Shown piece by piece: positions 30,008 through 38,703 of a stretch of DNA of 43,161 nucleotides. The notes beneath the pieces are model-generated. The model was not told the origin of the DNA and did not search any database. It saw only the letters and a list, made by a program, of their open reading frames with translations. Position 1 is the stretch's first letter; each line of letters starts with the position of its first letter. The stretch spans positions 1 through 43,161 of the forward strand of contig NZ_CAJYMO010000255.1 in NCBI RefSeq assembly GCF_913776365.1, given 5' to 3'. Made by a program: the position numbers and the translations under genes. The DNA is from an uncultured Chryseobacterium sp. (GTDB taxonomy: Bacteria; Bacteroidota; Bacteroidia; Flavobacteriales; Weeksellaceae).

Positions 30008-30310
30008 TGGTGAATTCCGCTCTGCGGATCAATTCTGCTGCGCAGGTGAATATTCCGGCTTTATCAGAGATTGACTTTTGACAAAGTGAATGGTGAATTC
30101 CGCCATGCGGGTCAATTCTGCTGCGCAGGTGAATTTTACTAGTCTTAAAATTGATCATTGACAAGCGCAGCGGATTGAGCATTGACAAAGCGTGAATGGT
30201 GAATTCCGCCTTCTGAGTCGATTCTGCTGCGCAGGTGAATTTTTATAGTCTGAAAATTGACCACTGACCAGCGCAGCGGATTGACCATTAAGCAATGCAG
30301 CGAATGGACA
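30008..30310. repeat. Imperfect tandem intergenic repeat (about 3 units) with TTGAnnn heptamers and GCGCAGCGGA core
   Basis: TGGTGAATTCCGC...TCAATTCTGCTGCGCAGGTGAAT at ~30008, ~30091 and ~30197, with AAAATTGATCATTGACAAGCGCAGCGGATTGAGCATTGAC between; related inverted copy at 34606-34752. Confidence 0.85.
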
Positions 30311-30326
30311 TCATCCGCTGTATGGG

Positions 30327-31430
30327 TCAGAGTTTTTCATTTTCAAGAATTTTCAGCACCAGCTTTTCCTCATGTGTCAGATCCGCCTTGCCGTCGTTTT
30401 CCTCGATTTGATCAAGTTCATCCAGGTATTTCTTGATGGTGTTGTTTTCATACAGATTGATTACCAATGGATGCACATAATATTTTTTGCATATCGTGCT
30501 GGTATTTCCAAGGTGGGAAGCTACCATCTCCAGCGCCTCCTTTACTTTTTTCTTATAATCGGAATGGGTTTCCGCATACCCGATTTCCTTGAAGGCGATC
30601 AGGGCACTCACCGTTCCGGACCATGTCCTGAAGTCTTTTGCCGTAAAATCTTCACCACTGATTTCCTTGATGTATTCGTTTACCATTCCGGAATCTACAC
30701 AATGCCGGTTTCCTTCATCGTCAATATACTGGAACAGTTCCTTTCCCGGAATATCTTTGCATTTCTGGACCAGACGGGCCAGTTTTTTATTCTTCAGGTC
30801 GATATTGTGCATCACGCCCTTTTTCCCTTTAAAGGAAAAATTGATTTTCTGGCCTTTGATTTTAACATGCTTATCTTTCAGCGTCGTAAGTCCGAAAGAG
30901 CCGTACAGTTTTTCATACGCATTGTTACCGATCCGGATATTGGTTCTCTGCATCAGGCTGACAATGAGTGCCAGAATCTTACGTTTTTCAAAATTACGTA
31001 ATGCAAGGTCTTTTTCCACATGCAGTCTGATGTTGGGAAGGGCATAGCCGAACTGCAGCATCCTGTAAAACTTGGTATGGTTTCTCAGGGCATTCCATAG
31101 CGGATGGTAGCGGTACTGTTTCCTGTTTTTCAGATCGATGCCGGTAGCCTGAAGATGGCCGTTATCCAGAGCGCAAATCCAGACATTTTCCCAGGCGGGA
31201 GGAATGACCAGCTTGTTGATCCGGGTAATTTCTTCCTTGTTTTTGATCTTTTCCCCATCCCTGTAATACGCATACTTTTTACCGGCCTTCTTCCGGGTAA
31301 TACCGGCTGTTTCTGCATCGGAGGTATAAATAAGATGTACCGCCTTTGCAGAAGCCACCGGATCTTTCATAATTTTTACAATTTTCGAGGGCTTCAGATG
31401 GGAAATAATTTCTAAGTCTGAATTTTCCAT
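30327..31430 (-). CDS. DNA topoisomerase IB
   Basis: IPPAWENVWICALDNGHLQATGIDLKNRKQYRYHP, RIGNNAYEKLYGSFGLTTLKDKHV, FRTWSGTVSAL, active-site region GNTSTICKKYYVHP. Confidence 0.93.
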   Translation of the reverse strand: MENSDLEIISHLKPSKIVKIMKDPVASAKAVHLIYTSDAETAGITRKKAGKKYAYYRDGEKIKNKEEITRINKLVIPPAWENVWICALDNGHLQATGIDLKNRKQYRYHPLWNALRNHTKFYRMLQFGYALPNIRLHVEKDLALRNFEKRKILALIVSLMQRTNIRIGNNAYEKLYGSFGLTTLKDKHVKIKGQKINFSFKGKKGVMHNIDLKNKKLARLVQKCKDIPGKELFQYIDDEGNRHCVDSGMVNEYIKEISGEDFTAKDFRTWSGTVSALIAFKEIGYAETHSDYKKKVKEALEMVASHLGNTSTICKKYYVHPLVINLYENNTIKKYLDELDQIEENDGKADLTHEEKLVLKILENEKL

Positions 31431-31439
31431 ACGGTCTGG

Positions 31440-31607
31440 TTAAGAGTTCCTACCCCTTGAAAACAGCCATAAAATAACGGCTATCACGGCAACTACTACG
31501 ATGATTCCCCACCACATTCCGGCCTTAAAAATTGTCTCTACTGCTTCGCAGCTTGTTAATGTCAGTAAACTCAGCATCGTGATGCTGTATAAGCTCCATT
31601 TTTTCAT
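31440..31607 (-). CDS. Small lipoprotein/TM protein (55 aa), absent from supplied ORF track
   Basis: Minus-strand translation MKKWSLYSITMLSLLTLTSCEAVETIFKAGMWWGIIVVVAVIAVILWLFSRGRNS*: lipobox LTSC plus one TM helix. Confidence 0.7.
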   Translation of the reverse strand: MKKWSLYSITMLSLLTLTSCEAVETIFKAGMWWGIIVVVAVIAVILWLFSRGRNS

Positions 31608-31638
31608 GATCGTTTATGTTTGGTTGTTATAATATTAA

Positions 31639-32076
31639 TTAAATTCTGCTGTGGTCTGACCGCCAGTTCCTGATGGATTTCTTAATTTCATCCCCGGAAA
31701 TATTTTCCTTTAATGCTTTTTCCAGAAGCGCTTTAAATTCATCATCGTGGGCAAACCGTAAGGCTGCAATCTGATTGAATGAGAGTCCGGCTTCGGCGGA
31801 ATCGGACCGCAGCCCGAAAATTTCAAAATACCGTTGCCTAAATTCAAGCCTTACGATCCTGTCCTGAAGACCAAGCGCGTAATGCTGACGTACCATGATG
31901 GCAAGATACAGGATCAGGAATACCGAAACGGAAAACAGGATCCAGGGAAGCTGGTGGGTTTCATCATCCAGGCTTTTATAGATGCCGACTCCCAATAAAA
32001 TAAGCAGCAACGGCAGATAAATAAAGTGATGCGGAGGATAAAATTTCCGGTGGTTTCTGTAATTCTGGTGTTCCAT
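31639..32076 (-). CDS. DUF6526-like membrane protein
   Basis: HQNYRNHRKFYPPHHFIYLPLLLILLGVGIY and second TM; RIVRLEFRQRYF...LRFAHDDEF.ALL.KAL. Confidence 0.75.
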   Translation of the reverse strand: MEHQNYRNHRKFYPPHHFIYLPLLLILLGVGIYKSLDDETHQLPWILFSVSVFLILYLAIMVRQHYALGLQDRIVRLEFRQRYFEIFGLRSDSAEAGLSFNQIAALRFAHDDEFKALLEKALKENISGDEIKKSIRNWRSDHSRI

Positions 32077-32512
32077 ATTTCACCTTATGCAAGAACCCTT
32101 CCAAAATGTTAATTTTTGTGAAATAACGTGATGACCAGTCACCGGATCTTATTGTCAATAGTATCCGGAATAGATAGGCTGCTGTTGAATAATATGAAAG
32201 AAAATAAATGTAAAGACGTAAAAGTATAATGTAAAACATAAATGCAGAAATGAGGCTGAAGAATACTGCATAATGAATGAACCGGATGTCAGAGAGAGCC
32301 ATTCTGCACAGGGATCACTGGTGGATCGGTTAAGAATCACGAAAAATACCAGGTTACGGTTTGCTTAAGGTGCGTTGTATTTATCGATGTTCCGGATTGA
32401 TAACCGATATGATATTCGTACGTGATTTATTCAGTCTGGTTTTTAAAATCGGTACAGCCGCCGGGCAAACGCTAAAAATTCGTACCTTCACTTTTTTAAA
32501 AACAAGAACAAA

Positions 32513-34282
32513 ATGACTTCAAAGGAAAAAGTGGCCGCACTCCGCGAAGAGATGCAGAAAAATAATGTGGATGCCTTTATCGTGTATTCTGCAGACCCGC
32601 ACATGAGCGAATATCTTCCCCGGGAATGGCAGGAAAGAGCCTGGCTTTCAGGATTCCTCGGCTCTGCAGGTTTTGTGGTAGTTACCAAAGACAAAGCCGG
32701 GCTCTGGACAGACGGACGGTATTTCACCCAGGCCCCTATTGAACTGGACGGCTCAGGGATCGATCTCTTCAAAGACGGGATGGAAGGTACCCCGAATTAT
32801 ATCGACTGGATCATCTCCGAGATTCCCGAAAACGGGAAAGTAGCGGTGAATGCCATGGCCACTTCCCATGTCAACTGGGAACTGCTTACCCAAAAGTTAA
32901 ATGCAAAGAATATTACCCTCGCTGATCTCCCGCTGCTGAAAGAAATCTGGAAAGACCGCGGGACCCCTTCGAAAAACCCGATCTATGTACATCCGGTAGA
33001 AAGAGCCGGGAAATCCGTAATTGATAAGATTGCAGCCATCCGCCAGAAGATGGAAGAGCAGGAAGCTACCGTACACGTAATCTCCAGCCTGGACGACGTG
33101 GCCTGGACCCTGAACCTGAGAGGCAGCGATGTAGAAAGCAACCCGGTGTTCCTGGGATATATGGTCATCACCAAGAACGAAGCATTCCTGTTTACCGATC
33201 TTGAGAAAATGGAAGTCGATGCCAGAAAACAGCTTGATGAAGCCTGGGTGAAGATGAAACCTTATGAAGAGTTTGCCAACTGCCTGAAAGAATTCAAGAA
33301 TGAAAAGGTACTGGTTTCCCCTACGGCCAACCAGTCTATTTTCGAGCTTCTGAAAGAAGACAATCAGTTCATCAAGGCTGCGGTTCCGGGAAACCTGATG
33401 AAGGCGCAGAAAAACGAGGCTGAACTGGAAGGCTTCCGTAAAGTTATGGTACGCGATGGGGTAGCCATGGTAAAGTTCCTGTATTGGCTTACCCACCAGG
33501 CCGGAAAAGAAGCAATGACTGAGTATTCCATCGGGGAAAAGCTGAGAGGCTTCCGCGCAGAAGGAGAGAACTTTGTCGGGGAAAGTTTCGGAAGCATCGT
33601 CGGATACAAGGACAACGGTGCCATCATGCACTATTCCGCGAAAAGTGAAGGCAGCAAGGAAGTGACGAATGATTCCAGCATCCTGGTGGATTCAGGCGGC
33701 CAGTACCTGGAAGGAACAACGGATATTACCAGGACTTTCGCATTGGGAAGTGTTTCCGAAGACTTCAAAAGAAATTCCACGCTGGTGCTGCAGGGGCTTA
33801 TCCGCCTGTCGATGGTGAAATTCCCCAAAGGGACAAAGGGCGTGCATCTGGATGCCATTGCCAGGCTGCCGCTGTGGATGGAAGGAAAAGATTTCAACCA
33901 CGGGACCGGCCACGGTGTCGGAAGCTTCATGAATGTCCATGAAGGGCCTCAGAACATCAGGAAAGATATGAATCCGCAGGACCTTCTTCCGGGAATGGTG
34001 TGCTCCAACGAACCGGGATACTACCTGGAAGGCGAATACGGGATCCGTCATGAAAACCTGATTGCGGTGAAAGAAGCTGAGAAGACCATCCACGGTACGT
34101 TCTATGAATTTGAAACGCTGACGTTCTGCCCGTTCTTCAAGGATACCATTGTAAAGGAAATCCTGTCTGAAAATGAAATAGCCTGGCTGAATGCCTATCA
34201 CAGCACCTGTGAAGAAAAGCTGGCTCCGTTCCTGGAAGGAGAAGTGAAAGAATGGTTCCTGGAGCTGGTAAGCCCGCTTTAG
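32513..34282 (+). CDS. Aminopeptidase P family protein (M24 Xaa-Pro aminopeptidase)
   Basis: SILVDSGGQYLEGTTDITRTFALG, HGTGHGVGSFMNVHEGP, SNEPGYYLEGEYGIRHENL metal-binding motifs. Confidence 0.95.
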   Translation: MTSKEKVAALREEMQKNNVDAFIVYSADPHMSEYLPREWQERAWLSGFLGSAGFVVVTKDKAGLWTDGRYFTQAPIELDGSGIDLFKDGMEGTPNYIDWIISEIPENGKVAVNAMATSHVNWELLTQKLNAKNITLADLPLLKEIWKDRGTPSKNPIYVHPVERAGKSVIDKIAAIRQKMEEQEATVHVISSLDDVAWTLNLRGSDVESNPVFLGYMVITKNEAFLFTDLEKMEVDARKQLDEAWVKMKPYEEFANCLKEFKNEKVLVSPTANQSIFELLKEDNQFIKAAVPGNLMKAQKNEAELEGFRKVMVRDGVAMVKFLYWLTHQAGKEAMTEYSIGEKLRGFRAEGENFVGESFGSIVGYKDNGAIMHYSAKSEGSKEVTNDSSILVDSGGQYLEGTTDITRTFALGSVSEDFKRNSTLVLQGLIRLSMVKFPKGTKGVHLDAIARLPLWMEGKDFNHGTGHGVGSFMNVHEGPQNIRKDMNPQDLLPGMVCSNEPGYYLEGEYGIRHENLIAVKEAEKTIHGTFYEFETLTFCPFFKDTIVKEILSENEIAWLNAYHSTCEEKLAPFLEGEVKEWFLELVSPL

Positions 34283-34328
34283 AAAACAGAAGATAAGAAT
34301 GCAACGGCAGCCGTTGCGCAACATACCG

Positions 34329-34357
34329 GCCGTCAGGAATTTTCCTGACGGCTTTTT
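34329..34357 (+). terminator. Rho-independent terminator
   Basis: GCCGTCAGGA-ATTT-TCCTGACGGC followed by TTTTT. Confidence 0.9.
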
Positions 34358-34451
34358 ATATACGATGGTGACTGGTTTCGTCAGCAGTTCCGGCGATATA
34401 TCAGTCAGGGAAGCCTGTTAGAATACAAAGAAAGAATTCCGGACCGGCCTG

Positions 34452-34547
34452 TTTTTCAGGAGCTGATTCCCGCTATCCACTGTATCTTTTTCGCCGCTGC
34501 CGGATGCCTTTACAGAAAAAGGATGCCGTTCCTATCGGGGCTAGGAG
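34452..34547 (-). ncRNA. Structured intergenic repeat, copy C (Flavo-1-like candidate)
   Basis: Minus strand: CTCCTAGCCCCGATAGGAACGGCATCCTTTTTCTGTAAAGGCATCCGGCAGCGGCGAAAAAGATACAGTGGATAGCGGGAATCAGCTCCTGAAAAA. GGAGCT/AGCTCC-type ends, conserved AGCCCCGAT and GGATAGCGGGA blocks. Confidence 0.6.
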
Positions 34548-34605
34548 ATAACCTGTTATTAAACAGTTCCGGGGAAATGTAAGGTTTGGTTTTATTTATG
34601 CTGAA

Positions 34606-34752
34606 GGGTCAATGGTCAATCCACTTTGCTGGTCAATGGTCAATTTAAACTCAGTCTGAAATTCACCTGCGGAGCAGAATTGACTTGCAGCACGAAACTC
34701 ACCGTTTATTTGTCAATGGTCAATCCGCTTTGCTGGTCAATTGTCAATTTTT
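34606..34752. repeat. Inverted copy of the 30.0-30.3 kb TTGAnnn/GCGCAGCGGA repeat
   Basis: ATTCACCTGCGGAGCAGAATTGAC is nearly the reverse complement of GTCAATTCTGCTGCGCAGGTGAAT; GTCAATGGTCAATCCGCTTTGCTGGTCAATTGTCAATTTT is the reverse complement of the AAAATTGA..TTGACAAGCGCAGCGGATTGA..TTGAC block. Confidence 0.8.
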
Positions 34753-34783
34753 GGTCTGCTCTAAACAGCCTTTGTCGCTGGCG

Positions 34784-34798
34784 CGGGCGTCACGCCCG
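34784..34798. repeat. Short GC-rich palindrome (REP-like)
   Basis: CGGGCGT-C-ACGCCCG. Confidence 0.6.
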
Positions 34799-34845
34799 TG
34801 CCCACGCACAGTAATGTAAACAGATCTTCCGGCCCTGAGATGGCC

Positions 34846-34888
34846 AGACTAAACCTATAAGGTTTTAAAAACCTTATAGGTTTAGTCT
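34846..34888. repeat. 43-nt palindrome, 21-bp perfect arms with 1-nt centre
   Basis: AGACTAAACCTATAAGGTTTT-A-AAAACCTTATAGGTTTAGTCT. Confidence 0.95.
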
Positions 34889-34976
34889 GCAGTCCCTCTC
34901 TGAACGGTTCCGTATTGTAATCCTGATGCGAAAAACAGAATGTAGGCAAGGCTGCTGCAAAAGAAGGAAACTGCCG

Positions 34977-35097
34977 CCCTAGCCCGGATCCTAGCGGTTA
35001 CCCCGCAGCAGGCAGCGGGAAAAGCCCGGACCCAGCCCGGAAAGAAAGGGCGCGAGGAGTATGAGCGGAGAGCCGGATCAAGCTCCTGAAAAAAACT
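34977..35097 (+). ncRNA. Structured intergenic repeat, copy B (Flavo-1-like candidate)
   Basis: GCCCTAGCCCGGATCCTAGCGGTTACCCCGC...GAGCGGAGAGCCGGATCAAGCTCCTGAAAAAA; same end blocks as copies A and C with a longer variable centre. Confidence 0.5.
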
Positions 35098-35281
35098 GAA
35101 TCTATTCAGAAGCCGATGGTTGAAAAAATTCGGGAATACCGATATTCACCGGATTGAGGAGTCTTTATGATCTGAAGGCCGGACATATCGCCCGCCGGGC
35201 ATTTGGTTCCCGCGCGGCACCCGATTGCGGCAATAGACAAACGGTATGGCGGGTTGCGATTAAAAACCGTAAATTTGCAGC

Positions 35282-36667
35282 ATGAATAACGATACGATTT
35301 GTGCGCTGGCCACGGCCAACGGCGTAGGGGCATTGGGAATTATCCGCGTTTCAGGAAATGAAGCTTTATCTGTGGTTCAGAAATCTTTTCCGGGGAAAAA
35401 TCTGGCCAAACAGAAATCCCACACGATTCATTACGGCTATTTTATGGATGGGGAAGAGGCGATCGATGAGGTGATGCTGTCGATTTTCCTGGCGCCGAAG
35501 AGCTTTACAACCGAAAACTCCGTGGAGATTGTCTTTCACGGCTCGCCGCATATCGGGAAACGTATTCTGGAAACACTGATTAAAAACGGGGCCCGTATGG
35601 CCAAGGCCGGTGAATTCACCCTGCGGGCCTTCATCAACGGCCGGATCGACCTGTCTCAGGCCGAGGCTATTGCCGATGTGATTGCCTCCGAAAACGAAGC
35701 GTCAAGGAAAGTGGCCATCAGCCAGCTGAAAGGCGGCATCACCAACGAGATTTCCTTTCTGAGGACCGACCTGCTCAATTTCGTATCGCTGATCGAACTG
35801 GAGCTGGACTTTGCGGAAGAAGACGTGGAGTTTGCCGACCGCTCGGCCCTGACGCAGCTCCTCAACAAAATAGAACTGAAACTGAATTCCCTGATCGAAA
35901 GCTTCCAGTACGGGAATGCCATTAAAAACGGGACTGCCGTTGCCATCATCGGAAAACCGAATGCCGGGAAATCTACCCTGCTGAACGCCTTGCTGAAAGA
36001 AGAGCGGGCGATTGTGAGCAATATTGCCGGAACCACGCGGGATACGATCGAGGAAGTGTTGCACATCAAAGGCCATGCTTTCCGCCTGATCGATACCGCC
36101 GGATTGCGTGAGACGATGGATGAAATCGAAGCCATCGGGGTAAAAAAAGCCCGGGAAAAGGTAGCGAATGCCAATATCCTGGTCTACCTGGCCGATGCCG
36201 GAACCGCCGATTTTTCGGAAGATATCGAAATGATCCAATCGTTGGTACGCGATGACCTGAAACTGATCATCTGCGCCACGAAAATCGATGAGGTGATGCC
36301 GACCCAATATGAGAAAGTAGAAGATACTTTCCGACAGGCACTTACCCACGAATTTGATTTCATCAAAATTTCTGCCGTCGAAAACCAAAATATCCAGGAT
36401 CTTAAAAACGAACTGTCTTCTTACGTGGAACAGCTGAAAGCTGCGGAAAACAATGTGGTCATCACCAACCAGCGCCACTTCGAAGCCCTCCGCAAATCCA
36501 TGGACGCCGTCCACAAAGTCCATGAGGCCATCACCTTCCGTATCTCCACCGAACTCCTGGCCTACGAGCTGCGCAATGCGCTGGAACATCTCGGTGAGAT
36601 TTCAGGGGAAGTGACGAATGATGAGGTGCTGGGGAATATTTTTTCGAAGTTTTGTATCGGGAAATAA
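35282..36667 (+). CDS. mnmE: tRNA uridine-5-carboxymethylaminomethyl(34) synthesis GTPase MnmE
   Basis: NDTICALATANGVGALGIIRVSG, GKPNAGKSTLLNALLKEERAIVSNIAGTTRDT, C-terminal FCIGK. Confidence 0.97.
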   Translation: MNNDTICALATANGVGALGIIRVSGNEALSVVQKSFPGKNLAKQKSHTIHYGYFMDGEEAIDEVMLSIFLAPKSFTTENSVEIVFHGSPHIGKRILETLIKNGARMAKAGEFTLRAFINGRIDLSQAEAIADVIASENEASRKVAISQLKGGITNEISFLRTDLLNFVSLIELELDFAEEDVEFADRSALTQLLNKIELKLNSLIESFQYGNAIKNGTAVAIIGKPNAGKSTLLNALLKEERAIVSNIAGTTRDTIEEVLHIKGHAFRLIDTAGLRETMDEIEAIGVKKAREKVANANILVYLADAGTADFSEDIEMIQSLVRDDLKLIICATKIDEVMPTQYEKVEDTFRQALTHEFDFIKISAVENQNIQDLKNELSSYVEQLKAAENNVVITNQRHFEALRKSMDAVHKVHEAITFRISTELLAYELRNALEHLGEISGEVTNDEVLGNIFSKFCIGK

Positions 36668-36725
36668 ATTTCATTCTCTTCAACCAAATTAATTCTATAA
36701 ACCTTTCGGTTCTACGATAACTGTG

Positions 36726-36754
36726 AAAAGCCTTCTTTTGAAAAGAGGGCTTTT
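36726..36754 (+). terminator. Terminator of mnmE
   Basis: AAAAGCC..CTTTTGAAAAG..GGCTTTT hairpin. Confidence 0.65.
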
Positions 36755-37091
36755 GCTCATGTAAGAAAATGGAAGAAGTGAATAATTTCTTTGCTCCGAA
36801 TGTATTTATCAAATATTCTGCACATTTATCCTTTGCCATATCTCATACTTTATTAAATAGTCACTTTATTAGAAATTATACATCTGTTTGTTCATAGAAA
36901 AACAGAGCACCTGCTCCTCAAAATAGATTTTTACAGATTCAAGATATTTTCTATTTAACATAATTCATTTTGTCGTTTAATATTTTGTTTTACAATGTTT
37001 TAAATGGGTAATTTGTCTCGAAAGAATTAATATTTTATGATACCACATTTCCGGAAAATTTGTAAATTGCATTTGACACAAAAAAATAGGA

Positions 37092-38168
37092 ATGATGGTG
37101 TACAGATTATTTCCAGGACAAACCCTTGCCGGACTGTGTGAGGAACTCCGTATCGAAAACCCTGAATACCTGCTGGATTTCCATAACCGGCACTGCCCTG
37201 CAGCAGAGCGCTCCGAAGGAAATCTGATTGGAGGGACCCGGTTTTTTATTCCAACCGCTGAGGAGGTGGCCGAAATCAACCGCAACATACGGGAGAACAA
37301 CGAAAGCTTTTATGATTTTCCGGCTGACGGCAGGTTCCCGTGGAACTATCCGGGGTGGGAAGGAATGTACCATATTTCCCGGACCTGTTATTTCAATGAT
37401 GACATCGCCGGTACCTATGAGCAGGATATCCGTCTGGATTTTGAAGGGGTAAGACACGGTCTTTACCATTACCTGCTTACAGCTTCTGATTTCAGGAAAA
37501 ACGGGGACCTTTCAGACAGCAAGATTTCGACATTAGCCGGAATGTGCATGGAAAACCTGTATCCGGTGCGGATGATGGTTACCCCACAGGGCAAAATTCA
37601 CAAAGCAGCGCTGACCGGCAGCCCGGAACTGCTTGTTTCCGGATGGGAAGCCATAGAACAACACTTTGAAGACCATTATGCGTTGAACTATATCGGGACC
37701 CTGAAGAAGATGGCTGAAGATCCCGATGTAATTTCCGGGAGATTCAGCTGTACTTTACTGAGCTCATTGCTGTTCGGTCCATTTTATGAGATGAAACTGG
37801 AGGACTGGACCGGTTCGCCGGCCTATCGTGCCTTTTATCCCTGGATAGCTGAAGCACAGCCGGTCTGCTTTGAGCTCCGGAATACCCTTCTTCCCAAAGA
37901 ACATCCGGGAGACGGATTCATCAGGATCAGGCAGGCAGGCATTTCCTGTGATCCCCGGAGCCTGGAAGACCTTTTTATTATGGATCCGGACTATAGCCCA
38001 ACAGTTGCTCCGGATGAACATTCCATAGACTGTGAGCATTATTCCGAATATACGTTCAGCAGGAAAGACTATACCTTACGGAGAATAGAAGCCGTTTTTA
38101 AAAATTTCGCCAATGGGAATACCGGGAAAGAGGTTTTTTTACTTGAAAGAGCGGCAGATCATTCTTAA
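37092..38168 (+). CDS. LysM-domain protein of a polymorphic toxin/secretion module
   Basis: N-terminal VYRLFPGQTLAGLCEELRIENPEYLLDFHNRH...LIGGTRFFIPTAEE fits LysM; large C-terminal part of unknown function. Confidence 0.7.
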   Translation: MMVYRLFPGQTLAGLCEELRIENPEYLLDFHNRHCPAAERSEGNLIGGTRFFIPTAEEVAEINRNIRENNESFYDFPADGRFPWNYPGWEGMYHISRTCYFNDDIAGTYEQDIRLDFEGVRHGLYHYLLTASDFRKNGDLSDSKISTLAGMCMENLYPVRMMVTPQGKIHKAALTGSPELLVSGWEAIEQHFEDHYALNYIGTLKKMAEDPDVISGRFSCTLLSSLLFGPFYEMKLEDWTGSPAYRAFYPWIAEAQPVCFELRNTLLPKEHPGDGFIRIRQAGISCDPRSLEDLFIMDPDYSPTVAPDEHSIDCEHYSEYTFSRKDYTLRRIEAVFKNFANGNTGKEVFLLERAADHS

Positions 38169-38189
38169 ATCCATAAACACAATCATACG

Positions 38190-38681
38190 ATGTCAGAAAA
38201 TTCATCACCCCACAACAGCAGGCACTTCGTTGTCGCAAGAGGGAAAGCGGTGTGCAGTAAAGGAACCGCATTTCCCGGTTTTAACGTCACTTCCCATCAG
38301 AAACATTACTGGAATGACGAAGAAGGAACCTCCGCTTACCTGGCTGTAACGGAAGAAGACGTCGCCTTTCAGCCTTCCACGGCTCCTTTCGGAAGCTGTT
38401 CATTGCAGAATGGGAATCCGTGTGTTTTTGCACCCGCCGGGAAATGGCAGAATACCTATGATAAAGTGAAGGTCATGGGAAAAAGCTGTGTTACGGAGAT
38501 TTCCGAACTGATGTGCACAGCAGGCGGAAAGATTACTGTCATGCAGCATGGGCAGACGTCAGAAATGACCCGTCAGAACATAAGAAATGCCGACCCGGAA
38601 GAGCAGCGGAACATCAATCCGGTCTTTCACTACGGGGAATTCCGGGATGAGCAGGACGATGACCCGGGAATCTGTATATAA
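38190..38681 (+). CDS. DUF4280 (PAAR-like) domain protein
   Basis: RGKAVCSKGTAFPGFNV...APFGSCSLQNGNPCVFAPAGKWQNTYDKVKVMGKSCVTEISELMCTAGGKITVMQHGQ fits the DUF4280 pattern. Confidence 0.8.
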   Translation: MSENSSPHNSRHFVVARGKAVCSKGTAFPGFNVTSHQKHYWNDEEGTSAYLAVTEEDVAFQPSTAPFGSCSLQNGNPCVFAPAGKWQNTYDKVKVMGKSCVTEISELMCTAGGKITVMQHGQTSEMTRQNIRNADPEEQRNINPVFHYGEFRDEQDDDPGICI

Positions 38682-38703
38682 TAAACACAGAGTTACACAA
38701 CTT

